From Chrysomallon squamiferum (Eukaryota; Mollusca; Gastropoda; Neomphalida; Peltospiridae): a stretch of 52,500 bases of DNA. Numbering within the stretch: position 1 is the stretch's first letter; the number at the start of each line of letters is the position of its first letter. The notes beneath the pieces are model-generated. The model did no database searches. It was given only the letters and a program-made list of their open reading frames with translations, and was not told the origin of the DNA. Where the stretch lies: contig CM022668.1 in NCBI GenBank assembly GCA_012295275.1, positions 8,416,818 through 8,469,317 on the forward strand. Reading direction: 5' to 3'. Shown one piece after another: positions 41,775 to 52,500 of this stretch. The position numbers and the translations under genes were made by a program.

Positions 41775-42720
41775 TACGAAAACGATGACACGGACAACAA
41801 CATTAACAACATTCATAAATGAATATAAACTGTACGACAACAGCACGGCTGTATCAAAGATAAAATTAATAGAATCGTCTTCTGACCGATTTTAAATTGC
41901 AGATTGCTGCGACATCGTATTAACATCTACATCATTTAAGTATAGCATTTAAATTAAAACAATGGGATGTACATGTACTCTCTGTGGCAGAAATAATTGC
42001 CTTCATGTAAGGATAGGTGCAGATCAATAGCCACTTTCAGAGAGGGACAAAATGAGTTGTTTTCCATGGCAAAGCTATTTTAGTATTCATGTAAATATAT
42101 CTAAGAATTCTTCTAAATAAATCTAAACATTGCAATGACCAATGGTATATCTACCCGAAAGTATTAAAAGTTATAACTATAATATTCAGTAAACTAATTT
42201 AAAAGTGGGCATGTCGCACAAACTCAGTTAACAAGTCATTATCCCATTGTAGTAAAATACAAATGTCACAGTTTGTTACAGTAATAACTATATGTTTACT
42301 AATTAATTAACTAATGTTAAATCTCCACATTTCTTCGTGTTGGCTTCTTACAGAGGAGGGAGATACTCGCATACAAAACTTCCATTTCAGATCCTTAGAT
42401 CACCCACTACAATCACCATTTCTTTCCGATGGTCAGTGATTCCTGTGAAAGTATCTGTCACAGGTGTTTTCATTAATTTACCTGATTTTACCTGTTTAAT
42501 TACACCGTAATACTGCTCTCCACAACATTTAAAACAATGGGACACTAATTATCTCTGCTCGTTAACTGAATTTGACATGATAGATGAGGGCGCATCTAAA
42601 CATGCTTGTAGGGGGTTCTGAATAGGAAGGTTTGTTAAAAGTAACAGATTACATATGATTTATACTCATTGCCCATGTTTAACTAATTTCACCTGATCTC
42701 AAATTTTACTTCTCAAGTTA
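41775..42720. repeat. Dispersed repeat, second locus (two homologous ends)
   Basis: 41775-41979 matches the fold-back arm at 24943-25153. 42415-42720 matches the reverse complement of 22685-22966. The 0.43 kb between them differs from the 1.25 kb between the corresponding parts of the first locus. A CAATGGGA word lies at the inner border of both ends. Confidence 0.68.
42200..42256. repeat. 55-bp dispersed segment, copy 1
   Basis: GTGGGCATGTCGCACAAACT continuing through CAAGTCATTATCCCATTGTA is repeated without visible mismatch at 45308-45362. Flanks differ. Confidence 0.75.
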
Positions 42721-42913
42721 AACATAAATGTGACACCTTATTAAAATGTACTTGAATTAAAAGTGGCAATAACGTTGTTCGTCAGTGTGTGTGTGGCAGC
42801 TGTATATTAAACACGGCAGACACACACATACACATATAAACACATAAACACGTAGATATATATATAAATGTACACAAAGACATAATCATCATCGTCAACG
42901 TCATCTTCATCGG

Positions 42914-42914
<1 letters not shown>

Positions 42915-42947
<33 letters not shown>

Positions 42948-43030
42948 GTTGTTGTTGTTGTTGTTGTTGTTTTTATTATTATTATTATTATTATTATTAG
43001 TAGTAGTAGTAGTAGTAGTAGTAGTATTAT
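42915..43030. repeat. (ATT)n/(GTT)n/(AGT)n compound microsatellite
   Basis: Three triplet tracts in series, each 20-35 bp. Confidence 0.94.
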
Positions 43031-43767
43031 TCTTGTTGCCTATTTATTTATTTATATATATTTTTATTATTTTTATCATTCTGGTGACTGAAACTCTTTT
43101 GGTGATATAAAGTATAAAAAGAAACAATTTAATTATGATCATATCTGTCAGCAACAACAAGAACAACAACAACATTAATAATAATACACAATTTTGAAAA
43201 TATTTACACTGCTGATTTGAAACAGACAAATATACATGAACGAAATGAAAGGGAGATAAATCTTTCTTTTATTTATCCATTTATCTATTTATGTATTCAT
43301 ATATATATATATATATATAAACCGAAAGTCTTATCACTTATTATTGTTGTTTACGGTTATTGTTTATTTATTTATTTATTTTTTACTATGAACCTATCTT
43401 TAGTTGATATTATAACCTATTCTCTTAAATATAATTTTATTCTTCTTTCCACTAACCGAAAATATATGCCACATTAATGCAACAAGACAGGCAACCCATT
43501 TAAGAAAAAGAGAATAGGGAACAGGAAAATGGATAATCGATTAGGCTGAATTACAGAAATGTCTATCCGAATGAACTTATCACATCATATACTCTTCTGT
43601 TTTTCAAGTTTTAGTTACCGTTTAACTTAATCTTTCTTAATTATAATAATTATATTATTTTATTTTATATATATATATATACTTTTTTTTTTCCTTCTAC
43701 CAGTGTGTTCATAAAAAACAGAACAACAGTATTACGTTATCTGTGTTACGTTGCATTGCGATTGTGT

Positions 43768-43775
43768 TTACGTCA
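43768..43775 (+). promoter_or_regulatory. CRE-like site (TTACGTCA) upstream of the 203-aa gene
   Basis: It lies 31 bp before the proposed ATG, with further TTACGTT words at about 43732 and 43746. The position fits a proximal promoter element. Confidence 0.45.
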
Positions 43776-43805
43776 CAAAGTCGAACTGCTTCAATCAGAA
43801 GAAAT

Positions 43806-44735
43806 ATGGGGAGTTGGTAAATTATTTTTTTATATTTTATGTCTTAATTTTATTTATTAATTTTTTTTGGTATTTATTTTATTGTCAAAAACAATAATTA
43901 ATTCAGACGCTGGCCTTTTAATAACCATTTATCAGCCGTCATGTAATTTCAAAAGTTCGTGTGTCTTTAGTCGCTTGTTTTTATTTTTCTATTTTCTGTT
44001 GTATAGATATATGTATGTATGTATGTGTATGTGTGTATCTATGTATGCATGCATGTGTATGTCTGTGGGTATGTATGTATGTAACATATTATAGAGTATA
44101 CATATATATGCTTTCGTGTGTAAATTTATTATAGGCTAATGGCAAGACCAGGCCTTGAGTCCAGGAAGTGGATGCGACATTCACCATGGTTCCCGGATGT
44201 AGAAACACAACACCAAGCCCAGTACATCCGACATTTGGCGTACCTTCACGACAATCTGTTCGATGTACAGTCGAGGTACCACTGGAACACTCTCGAAACG
44301 CTGCATCTTATTCCGCCGTCCAAAATAGTCAAAGTTGAATATCCGCGAATGAGGAGACCAGAAGAATTACCGGCACTGCAGGAATTCGCAAGATTTTTGG
44401 ATGTATCTGGCAAACGGATATCTAAATCTAAGGAAAATGTGAAACCATTATTTCTACACGGGCAACAGATACATGTTACACCAGCGAACGAGCGAATATA
44501 TAATTCATTTTCAAAGAGACATCGAATAGAATACAAATTGCCACAGGGGATGCGTTTGGTAAAACCAAGTGAACCAAGACGTATGGAAGACAGGTTCAAC
44601 TCTCGGCGCTGGTTTTCAGGGTATGGTAAGAATTTAGTGCAACTGACGCCTAATTCGTATAAAATGTTTCTGCTTCCACATGCGAACACAATGTCAGTGC
44701 AGGAAGACAAGGACTCCATTGATTCAAAGTATTAA
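43806..44735 (+). CDS. Unrecognised basic protein (203 aa, two exons)
   Basis: Exon 1 43806-43816 (MGSW, donor gtaaat) joins exon 2 44135-44735 (acceptor tttattatag), giving MGSWLMARPGLESRKWMRHS. If exon 1 is wrong, translation starts at ATG 44139 (198 aa). The protein is rich in R, K, H, P and W, with no signal peptide. Motifs seen: YIRHLAYLHDNLFD, RRPEELPALQEFARFLD and YGKNLVQLTPNSYKMFLLP. I do not recognise a family. It ends at TAA, with AATAAA 55 bp later (44788-44793), a good polyadenylation context. Codon use looks genuinely coding. Confidence 0.75.
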
Positions 44736-44787
44736 AACTGTGCATCTCTGAAAAGATCGTAGAATATATTTCATCAAATATTTATTA

Positions 44788-44793
44788 AATAAA
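44788..44793 (+). terminator. Polyadenylation signal of the 203-aa gene
   Basis: AATAAA 55 bp after the stop codon, followed by T-rich sequence. Confidence 0.5.
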
Positions 44794-44944
44794 TCTGTCT
44801 ACGTCTCTCTTTCATTTAACTTGAGTTATGTTTTAAAATGTTGCGTGAATGAACGAAAAACAAGAGGTTAAGAACAAACAAATAAATAAATAATTAACAG
44901 GCGAGAAAATCAATAAACATGTTGAAAATTCGTAAGTAAATGAA

Positions 44945-44953
44945 TAATAATAA

Positions 44954-45038
<85 letters not shown>
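44945..45038. repeat. (AAT)n microsatellite
   Basis: About 90 bp of AAT with one AAAAAT interruption. Confidence 0.95.
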
Positions 45039-45039
<1 letters not shown>

Positions 45040-45305
45040 TAAAAATAAATGAATAAATAAATAAAAATAAAAACCTGAAACATTAAGTGAACCGATATTT
45101 ATTTATATAATTATTCTTAGAGTTTTAATTGGAAATAGATATTCAATAAATAAATAAATAAACTAATTAATAAATGATTAAAACTGAAATTAGTGTTTAT
45201 AAAAGCCACCTAAATTCCGTGAATACTGTTGTTGTAAAGTAGAGATTATCTCCCTTACTCCATGAGCGATGAAACGTACACGTTAGCTGGCATCAAAAAG
45301 TTTAT

Positions 45306-45363
45306 ATAGTGGGCATGTCGCACAAACTCAGTTAACAAGTCATTATCCCATTGTAGTAAAATA
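45306..45363. repeat. 55-bp dispersed segment, copy 2
   Basis: Second copy of the segment at 42200-42256, same direction. The minus strand reads LLQWDNDLLTEFVRHAH. Confidence 0.75.
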
Positions 45364-45829
45364 TTGGGTGAAGTAAGGTGAAAGTAAAGTTTTCTTCTGC
45401 ACACAATATACAGATTAAACAAGAAAATGGCTATTAACGTGTAATTTACATTATAATGTTCATGCGATGATAAACATTCAGAAAAGGGATTTTGTTCACT
45501 GACACAACAAACATCCACAAGAAATGTGCGCGCGCGTACGCACGCAAAAAAACACATACATACACCTATATACAAGTTCACATAGATAAACACGTACACA
45601 AAGTGTCACACTCACACACGTACACATACACACACACACACTCAGACACATACATATTCACATAAATACAAGTTTATCATCTCCGATTTGTTAAAACCCC
45701 ATTGCTACACAGTCAGTTTAGGGCCAGATTAACCAAACTCCTATAATATTAGTAGAATAGTCTCCGGCTATTCAAATTTGATATGTGCTGTGACTCTGTA
45801 TTAGTTATATGTAGTAAATGCGACATAAA

Positions 45830-47000
45830 ATTAATAATTATTATTATTGCCTTATATGACTGAATGTTAATAAAAAGACTCAGAAAAGATGTTTTAAAAA
45901 TTATATTAATGTAGATATATCGCAAGATGCTATTACATTGTTATTATTTTTAAAAAAAAACGTTTATTTTTTTAAATTCTTTTTGTGTATGTATGTATTT
46001 AAGAATTAAAGAATGCATTGTCAGAGGCAATTCTGTTAATATATATATATAAAAAAAATCATTTTCTAATTTTGTCTTCAGGGATTCCAGTTGCCTTAAA
46101 GTTGACCATTGTAATGTTTATTACAGTGTGCTTTGGTGCTTTGTCTTTATATTTATTATTTTGTTATCGTATTTAAAAACATTTATTTACATGCATACAA
46201 CCTTTTAAAACTATATACAGCAGCGTTCAGACATTTATAGAACGAAACAGTACATTTCTAAATGTATTTAAACTGTTTCAAAAACTATTTAGAAAGTATC
46301 CTTTCTAAAAAAAGATCTATCAATATTGTAACATTTAATACCAGTGCATTTCTACAAACAACGACATTTCAAAAATCTGTTTAAAACTATTTTAGACACC
46401 ATTTAGAAGATCGTAATCTAGATAGTCCATCTCTTTTGTTTTATTTATTTGACCCTTTTCCTGCACATTAAGTTTATTTCTATTGGTTGGTCAAATGGCT
46501 TCGTCAAACTTTTTGTACTTTGTATTATTACTTGTCTATGGGTTTCGCGGATGTGAGTTTGCTTTTGAAGGATGGGCTGTGCAATCGGATTTTTCTGTGA
46601 ACCGTAATTTGTTTTCACTTGAGTTTCTAGTTTCAAGTTTGTTCACAATTAGCTGAGTCCATTACGCCGTTTTCAAGAAGTGCTTCTGAACTAGTTTTAG
46701 GTTGAGGGGTGGGAACAAAATTAAGGTCTCGGTCCAATACTGACTTTTCGGCGGTTGTTAGAAAGTTATCGTTTCCTGTTAGCTTTACGATGTTTGTACC
46801 TAACTCTGTATTATGGTGGTTAATACCTTTACCTGAATTTAGTTTAAATTTAAGTTATTTAGCCAATATAAGTATATTCTGTTGACTGTTATTATTATTA
46901 CATCATGTGACTGAATAAACAGAGTCAGAAAAGATGCATTAATTTTTTTTTTAACTTAGACATTTCGCAAGATGCTATTATTGTGGGAGGGTTTTCGGGG
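45830..47000. repeat. Diverged direct duplication (about 1.05 kb apart)
   Basis: The segment near 45838-45950 (TGACTGAATG, GACTCAGAAAAGATG, CGCAAGATGCTATTA) recurs at 46905-46985 (GACTGAATAA, GAGTCAGAAAAGATG, CGCAAGATGCTATTA). The rest of the interval is AT-rich, without a gene that I can support. Confidence 0.55.
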
Positions 47001-47506
47001 GGGGGGTAATTTTTATTTATTTATATGTATATGCACATATATATATATATGTGTGTGTGTATTTGTGAACTGCTTTTAACCACGTTTCTTGTAAACGACA
47101 AAATGAAATATCTGACTCAAATTTGAAGTTGTCTTCACAAAATTAAAACAAAAACAAAGCTCTACATTTAATTAAGATGAATATCTGAGGAAAATAACAG
47201 CATATTTTGTTCGTGTTTAAATTCATGTTTCTGAAGTAAATAACAAATATATATGAACAGACCTTAACCACTCAAAAACTTAGACGTAGTCAGATTTATT
47301 TATTTTTAATGTTTACCACATTTCTCCGTATGCATGAAGCTGCTGCTGTAGACTAATTTATTTATTTATGAACATACATATTAATTCCTTCGTTCGTTAG
47401 GCAATTTATTTAATATTTCGTTTTCAAATGCATCGTTCTTACTTATTATCTTTGTTGTTTTATTCATTTTCATTTTATTTTATTTTATTTTATTTTATGA
47501 TTTCAG

Positions 47507-49098
47507 TTCAAGGGTTGGCAAAGGTCGAGTCGTTTGGCTGTATTTCTTCTGTCTGCTGCTTGTAGCTTGTTGGTACAACTTTGTTGTTTGGAATAGAATT
47601 TGTAAGTAATAACACATATACCACTGTTGTTTTTCTTCTTTTCTTTTCAATTTCATTTTTTTCTTTCTCATTTTATGTTTCATTTGCTTTCGATAAATTT
47701 TGTTTTATTTTTTATTGTTTGTTTGTAATTGTTTTCCACATATCATAAAGTTTTGCGCTAGTGTTTAGATTTGCAGTTTTAAGGAAATCTACAGATTTTT
47801 TTGTTTATTATATCGATATCTCTCTTTGTTAATTAAATATACTAAAAATTATCTTAAAACTTAGGATAACATTAATTTGATTTCATTATTTACTATCTTT
47901 ATTATTATTATTTTTCACACCAGGTTTATCTGTCCTGTCAAAAACAGAAAAAAAGAAAAATGATATCCAGAATACGTACAGAGTGGGACAAGATGATACA
48001 AGGACAAATGACATGAAGCACATATACGTTGAGCAACAAAATCATGCAACTAAAAACGATATCCGGGATGTGTATGCTGAGCGAAAAAAGAAATTACAAG
48101 ACGTTTGTCTCACAAATCCTCCTGGTTTCGCAAGACGGATTCTCACTCACGACATCTACAAACTTTCTTATTGTGCGGTGCCTAAGGCGGGATGTACATA
48201 CTGGATAAACGTCTTCCGCTTCCTGTACAATGATACAGATGGAATAAAAGTTAAGTCCCCTGAAGAAATACCGCGGAAGATTACTCATTTTAGTAAACTG
48301 ATCAACTTAAAATTTTATAATATGAAGACTGCAGAGAAACTTTTACCCAACACTCTTCGTTTCTTATTCACTCGTGATCCCTATATAAGACTTTGGTCTG
48401 CCTATGTAGACAAATTTCTTCTTCCAGACTTCTGGTGCTCTGATGGAATTGGTATAGCCGCCCGACGACCACAGTCACGTCGTCGTACAGGAAATAGAAA
48501 CTGCGGCAATGACGTTACTTTTGAAGAATTTCTGGAAACTGTCGTTTCTGGGAATCCTGCCAGTCTCAACGAACACTGGAGTCCTGTCAGTTACATGTGT
48601 GATCCGTGTAAGTTCAAGCCTGATGTGATTGGTACCATTGAGACATTTTCTAGAGACGTCGAATACATTTTATCAAAAGTCGGTCTGTCTCGTTTGATCA
48701 GCAACTACAGCCACCAGACACACGTAGAACACGAAATGAAGATGCTAACTGATTATAATTTCCAGTTATTGAAAATATTGCCTTGTGGTAAGTCATGCCT
48801 CGATGAACAGCTAGTTGCGACTCTGTTATGGAAAACGTTTCAAATAAACGGATATCTGCCACTGGATACACAATTACCCAGCGAGAAACTGAAAGACATA
48901 AATGCTAGACTGTTGAAAGATTTAGTTGTTAAGACATACAGAGAAAATCCTCTCTCCAGAGATCAAGTGAAACAACAAAGACAACATTTCTTATCGGAAG
49001 CGTTTAGATCAGTACCTGCAGAAATTATTTCAAAGTTAAAAACTCTTTATGCGACAGATTTTTTAATGTTTAACTATGATCCAAATCCATCCTGGTAG
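47507..49098 (+). CDS. Carbohydrate sulfotransferase, HNK-1 ST / chondroitin 4-O-ST type (5' end not located)
   Basis: Golgi type II membrane enzyme expected to transfer sulfate from PAPS to glycans. Exon 47507-47601 encodes a basic stem and membrane anchor (GKGRVVWLYFFCLLLVACWY, then NFVVWNRI). Exon 47924-49098 encodes the stem and catalytic domain; both join in phase 1. Motifs: the 5'-phosphosulfate site VPKAGCTYW (near 48178), the 3'-phosphate site FTRDPYIRLWSAYVDKF (near 48367), HWSPVSYMCDPC and DVIGTIETFSRDVEYIL (family-typical), and ending DFLMFNYD. About 422 residues are visible, normal for the family (350-430). The ATG must be in an upstream exon: the first codon of 47507 is split, and no in-frame ATG precedes the membrane segment. 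The acceptor substrate cannot be told from sequence. Confidence 0.92.
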
Positions 49099-49117
49099 CA
49101 GGCTAATAAAATCATTA

Positions 49118-49205
49118 ACATCAATAATAAATCAGTAAGATCAGTAATAAATCAGTAAGATCAGTAATAAATCAGTAAGATCAGTAATAAATCAGTAACA
49201 TCAAT
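49118..49205. repeat. 20-bp tandem repeat after the sulfotransferase stop
   Basis: Four to five copies of ATCAGTAAGATCAGTAATAA lie in the presumed 3' UTR, starting about 25 bp after the TAG. Confidence 0.8.
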
Positions 49206-49767
49206 AACAACAAGAAGATTCAACAATACGAAGACTAGAAAAGCAACAAAAACCAAGTGAAAATAACTACAACAACAGCAACGTTTACTACAAGAACGAA
49301 GGATACGTAATATCTTCCACAGATAAGGAAGAGAGATCCAGTAATTCACTTGGTGGTCTCAGACATGACAGTCTGCTGGAGCAATTCATTACAGAAAATA
49401 CTTAAAACTGATTTATCAAAAGACACTATTTTTGTTGTTGTTATTATTATTATATTTATTATTACTATTATGTTTGTAATGTTGTGATATACTATATTCG
49501 TGAAATAAATGTTGTAATGAAATACGTATTGTATCTATTTATTTATAATATGTACGTACATTCTGAAATAAGGCTATTTGTATGTGATTCATATAAAAGT
49601 TCTTTCACTGCTGAAAGAATGGAATGGAAAGCTGCAGCTATTTTTCTTTTATTATACACGTGCAGGCCCGCGCGCGCGCACCCACACACACAATAAATGA
49701 AACCTTATCTTGTCATTTGTTCTGTGTATTTGTATATGTGTGTATGTGTGTGCGTGCATAATTTTCT

Positions 49768-49985
<218 letters not shown>

Positions 49986-50829
49986 GTATTAAGTGTGGTC
50001 AATAAGGTAAATCTTGTACCAGTTTGGTTTTGAAAAACAAATGCGAATCACAGCGGACATCAAAGATAAGAGAAAGACAGAAACGTCTGGTGTTAACCAG
50101 ATCAGAAATGAAACCAGCTACGTGACTATCACTCGTGCGAGATAACATTAATTAAGTATCGATTGAGCTCAGGTGAAAATAACTTACCTGCAGGAATTCA
50201 AACATACATAAACACGTCAGTCAAAGAAATAAAGTATCGATTAATTAACCTTCATATATCTTACTTTATATCCATCAGGCTAAAATAAACAGACAGTGTT
50301 TGTAATGCACTGTCACTGTAAAACGTTTATTAAAATTAATATAGAAGAAAGGATACAGAGAAAGACACAGACACAAACTTATTCAAAGTAGAAATAAATA
50401 CAAATATTCACAGACACACATACTCATATACACGATGTATGTATGTTTGTCCATCCGTCTGCCGCTCTCTGTGTCTGTCTGTAGAAAATTACATGTATGC
50501 ATCTGTATGAACGTATTTAGTAATAATTAAAGAAAACTGAGAAATGTAGTAATTTTCTAATGTCATATATAGGAACTCAAGTTGATTTAAAGTTAATCGT
50601 AATGTTATAACCGTGTCCTTTAATGTTAATTATCTTGTACTGTTTTGTTTCTGTGTACATATTTATTATCATATTTTAAACCTTTATTCATATGTATGTA
50701 TGCATGCATGTGTGTGTATGTCTGTATGTATGTATTTAGTTTGTATGTGTATGTATGTATGTATATGCTTGAATGTATATATGTATATGTATGTATGGAT
50801 GAATGTATATAATATATAGAATAAGATTT

Positions 50830-51025
50830 TGAATAGTCTCTCTCGTATGTACGTCTGAATAGACTCTGCACATAGACAATATTCGGGAACGCACTGGCGC
50901 AGGAGGACAAAGTCGAATCATGACCTCACAAACCCGTCAGATGCCGCCGACGAGACTCGAACGTGTGACACACATTCACCTGCAATCCGAATGCGGACGA
51001 CGTTACCATTCGCCCATCGAAACAA
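50830..51025 (-). repeat. tRNA-derived SINE
   Basis: Minus strand: GATGGGCGAATGGTAACGTC (A-box side), CACGTTCGAGTCTCGTCGG (B box), GGCATCTGACGGG, then the tail with CGCACTGGCGC (plus sense) and ATATTGTCTATGTGCAGAG. It is the most complete copy in the window. Confidence 0.72.
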
Positions 51026-51124
51026 CATTTTGCGATTGTATGTATGAATGTACGCGCGTATGTAGATATATATATGTATGTATGTACTTTTTATGTGAGT
51101 ATGCATGTATATTTGTATTTAGAA

Positions 51125-51275
51125 ATGAATATTCTATCTGTTTAGACTCTTGTCACATACAAAGTTCTTGAACGCACAGGCACACGACATATCAAACGTC
51201 AGAAGCCGTTGACGAGACTCGAACGCATGGCACAATTGACCCGAATGCCGATTGTTTCACTCGCTGTTAAAACAT
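51125..51275 (-). repeat. tRNA-derived SINE, second copy
   Basis: Minus strand AGCGAGTGAAACAATCGGCA, GCGTTCGAGTCTCGTCAACG and CGTGTGCCTGTGCGTTC align with the copy at 50.83-51.02 kb. It lies directly next to it in the same direction. Confidence 0.66.
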
Positions 51276-52246
51276 TTCTACATATTTGATCAAACAGCGA
51301 TGAAAGAGATAAACAACAACAGATTTCGTTTATAGTTCTTATCTGAAACGTTTCACACAAGCATTTATTATACGTCCTCAGCAGCAGGTAGGTACAGAAA
51401 CACGTGTGTTGAAATTAAATGTAAGAAAACGTGTTTTTGTTTCCCATCCCAGTTTTTCTTCAGATACTAGATTTCTTTTTAAAATCTGTACCATTTTGTT
51501 TTCTCCATCTTTTCTAATTTAAAATAAATATTGAACAAACAAACGAATAAATAAATTTTATTATAAATTCCATTTTTAAATAATCTGTTTCATAATATTC
51601 GAGTTCACTGCACTGTTTTGAGTCGTACCTATAAGACTCTCTGTGCTATGATCACAGTCAAATATTTTATTACTTTGTCAATCTATAATTACTGATTATA
51701 ATGGAAGCCAGTTAATTCATTTATAAACTTGAATATATAAATATCTTCACGACAAATCAACGTCATTTTTTATTTCGATTATTGGTTGTTTTAAGTTATA
51801 TATATATATATACATAAATATATGTGTATGTGTGTGTGTGTATGTATGTATGTATGTGAATATATGAAACAGAATGAGAAAATATAATTTTGTTGCCGAT
51901 TATCAGGAAGAAATACTTTATATGCAAATCTCGCTGACAATTTCTACACCACACTAGTATGTACAGATCGATATACATAAATACATGCACATGAAGATCA
52001 TGGATTTCCACAACTGCTTAATATTTACTGTTTTATGTTTACTAGGGGATGACCCGTTATCCATAATTCCCTAATCTACTCTATCTTTAAACAACTAATG
52101 TTTTTTTTTTTTTATCTAACTCCCTCCCATAAACAGTAAACCGAATTTTTTGATAAACCGGTCTAAAGATTGTGTGGAACGGGATATGATTAAAAAACAA
52201 GAGTCTAAAAGCATAGTGGAATAATGTTTGTTATCTCTAACTTTGA

Positions 52247-52300
<54 letters not shown>

Positions 52301-52500
52301 AATAAATAAATAAATAAATATGAAAAACGTCCAGTGACAGATTCAACTTGGCGAACGTGACATTCAGCTCACGTATCAGTGAAAGTGTCAATAAAGTTAT
52401 TAAAAGTTTTTATTTCTATTTTTCAAACTAAAGTTTAATATTTATTCCCAGATAAGAAACAAATGTGATTCAGTTTTCAAATAACACCAGGTGGTTGTGG

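Larger units (their letters stand above)
50040..52500. other. Right-edge intergenic region
   Basis: Apart from the two SINE copies it holds GT/TATG tracts at 50690-50810 and 51790-51860, a poly-T at 52100-52113 and (AAT)n/(AAAT)n at 52245-52320. No gene supported. Confidence 0.7.

Noticed and set aside
45255-45599. 114-codon minus-strand ORF as a gene
   Set aside because: Only the 55-bp dispersed segment has protein-like character; the rest is low complexity and no splice or promoter context supports it.
47983-47985. GTG as start of the sulfotransferase
   Set aside because: A nuclear gene would not start there. The frame is open upstream to a splice acceptor at 47922-47923 and joins in phase to an exon with the membrane anchor.
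50940-51020. tRNA gene
   Set aside because: B-box-like text is present but no cloverleaf can be paired and the sequence continues into a SINE tail.

Overview
The window looks like nuclear genomic DNA from a mollusc, most probably an octopod cephalopod. It is AT-rich and packed with long microsatellites: (AG)n up to about 210 bp, (AAG)n, (AAT)n and (CA)n. Genes are split into small exons by large introns. It also holds Tc1-type transposons and tRNA-derived SINEs. The species assignment is inference from this texture and the gene families; nothing in the sequence names it.

The main content is a tandem pair of minus-strand genes for secreted, cysteine-rich proteins. Each encodes a signal peptide, a CAP (CRISP/PR-1/SCP) domain, a hinge, an EGF-like module, a ShK-type six-cysteine module, more EGF-like modules and two C-terminal four-cysteine modules. 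Gene B (37864 down to 29096; 14 coding exons, 459 aa) has the compact form with three EGF-like modules. Gene A (21533 down to 13; 26 coding exons, 812 aa) has 14 intact EGF-like exons plus one that has lost cysteines. I assembled both exon by exon from GT-AG signals (one GC-AG), and every junction keeps the reading frame. At 1.66-8.52 kb the EGF array of gene A has grown by tandem duplication of a 2.1-2.6 kb block. The breakpoints cut through an EGF exon and left truncated exon relics. The two genes share a promoter layout, a TATA box with a TTTTGTCCACGTA element upstream of it.

The plus strand carries other genes. A candidate 104-codon three-exon gene (18048-19021) is nested antisense in intron 1 of gene A. 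A 536-aa basic/serine-rich protein gene (39334-40944) contains six 11-residue repeats. A 203-aa protein gene (43806-44735) is split by one intron. A Golgi-type carbohydrate sulfotransferase (47507-49098) has a type II membrane anchor and both PAPS-binding motifs. I do not recognise the first three. Each of them has a CRE-like (TKACGTCA) site upstream and an ATG within a few bases of a 3' splice site.

Between genes A and B lies an intact Tc1-family (DD34E) transposon (25359-26838). A decayed Tc1 transposase lies at about 20074-20310. A fold-back repeat at 24.2-25.15 kb has relatives at 22.7 and 41.8-42.7 kb. SINE fragments lie at about 10.4, 33.2, 41.2, 50.9 and 51.2 kb. The remaining intergenic and intronic sequence is mostly simple repeats, and I see no further genes there.
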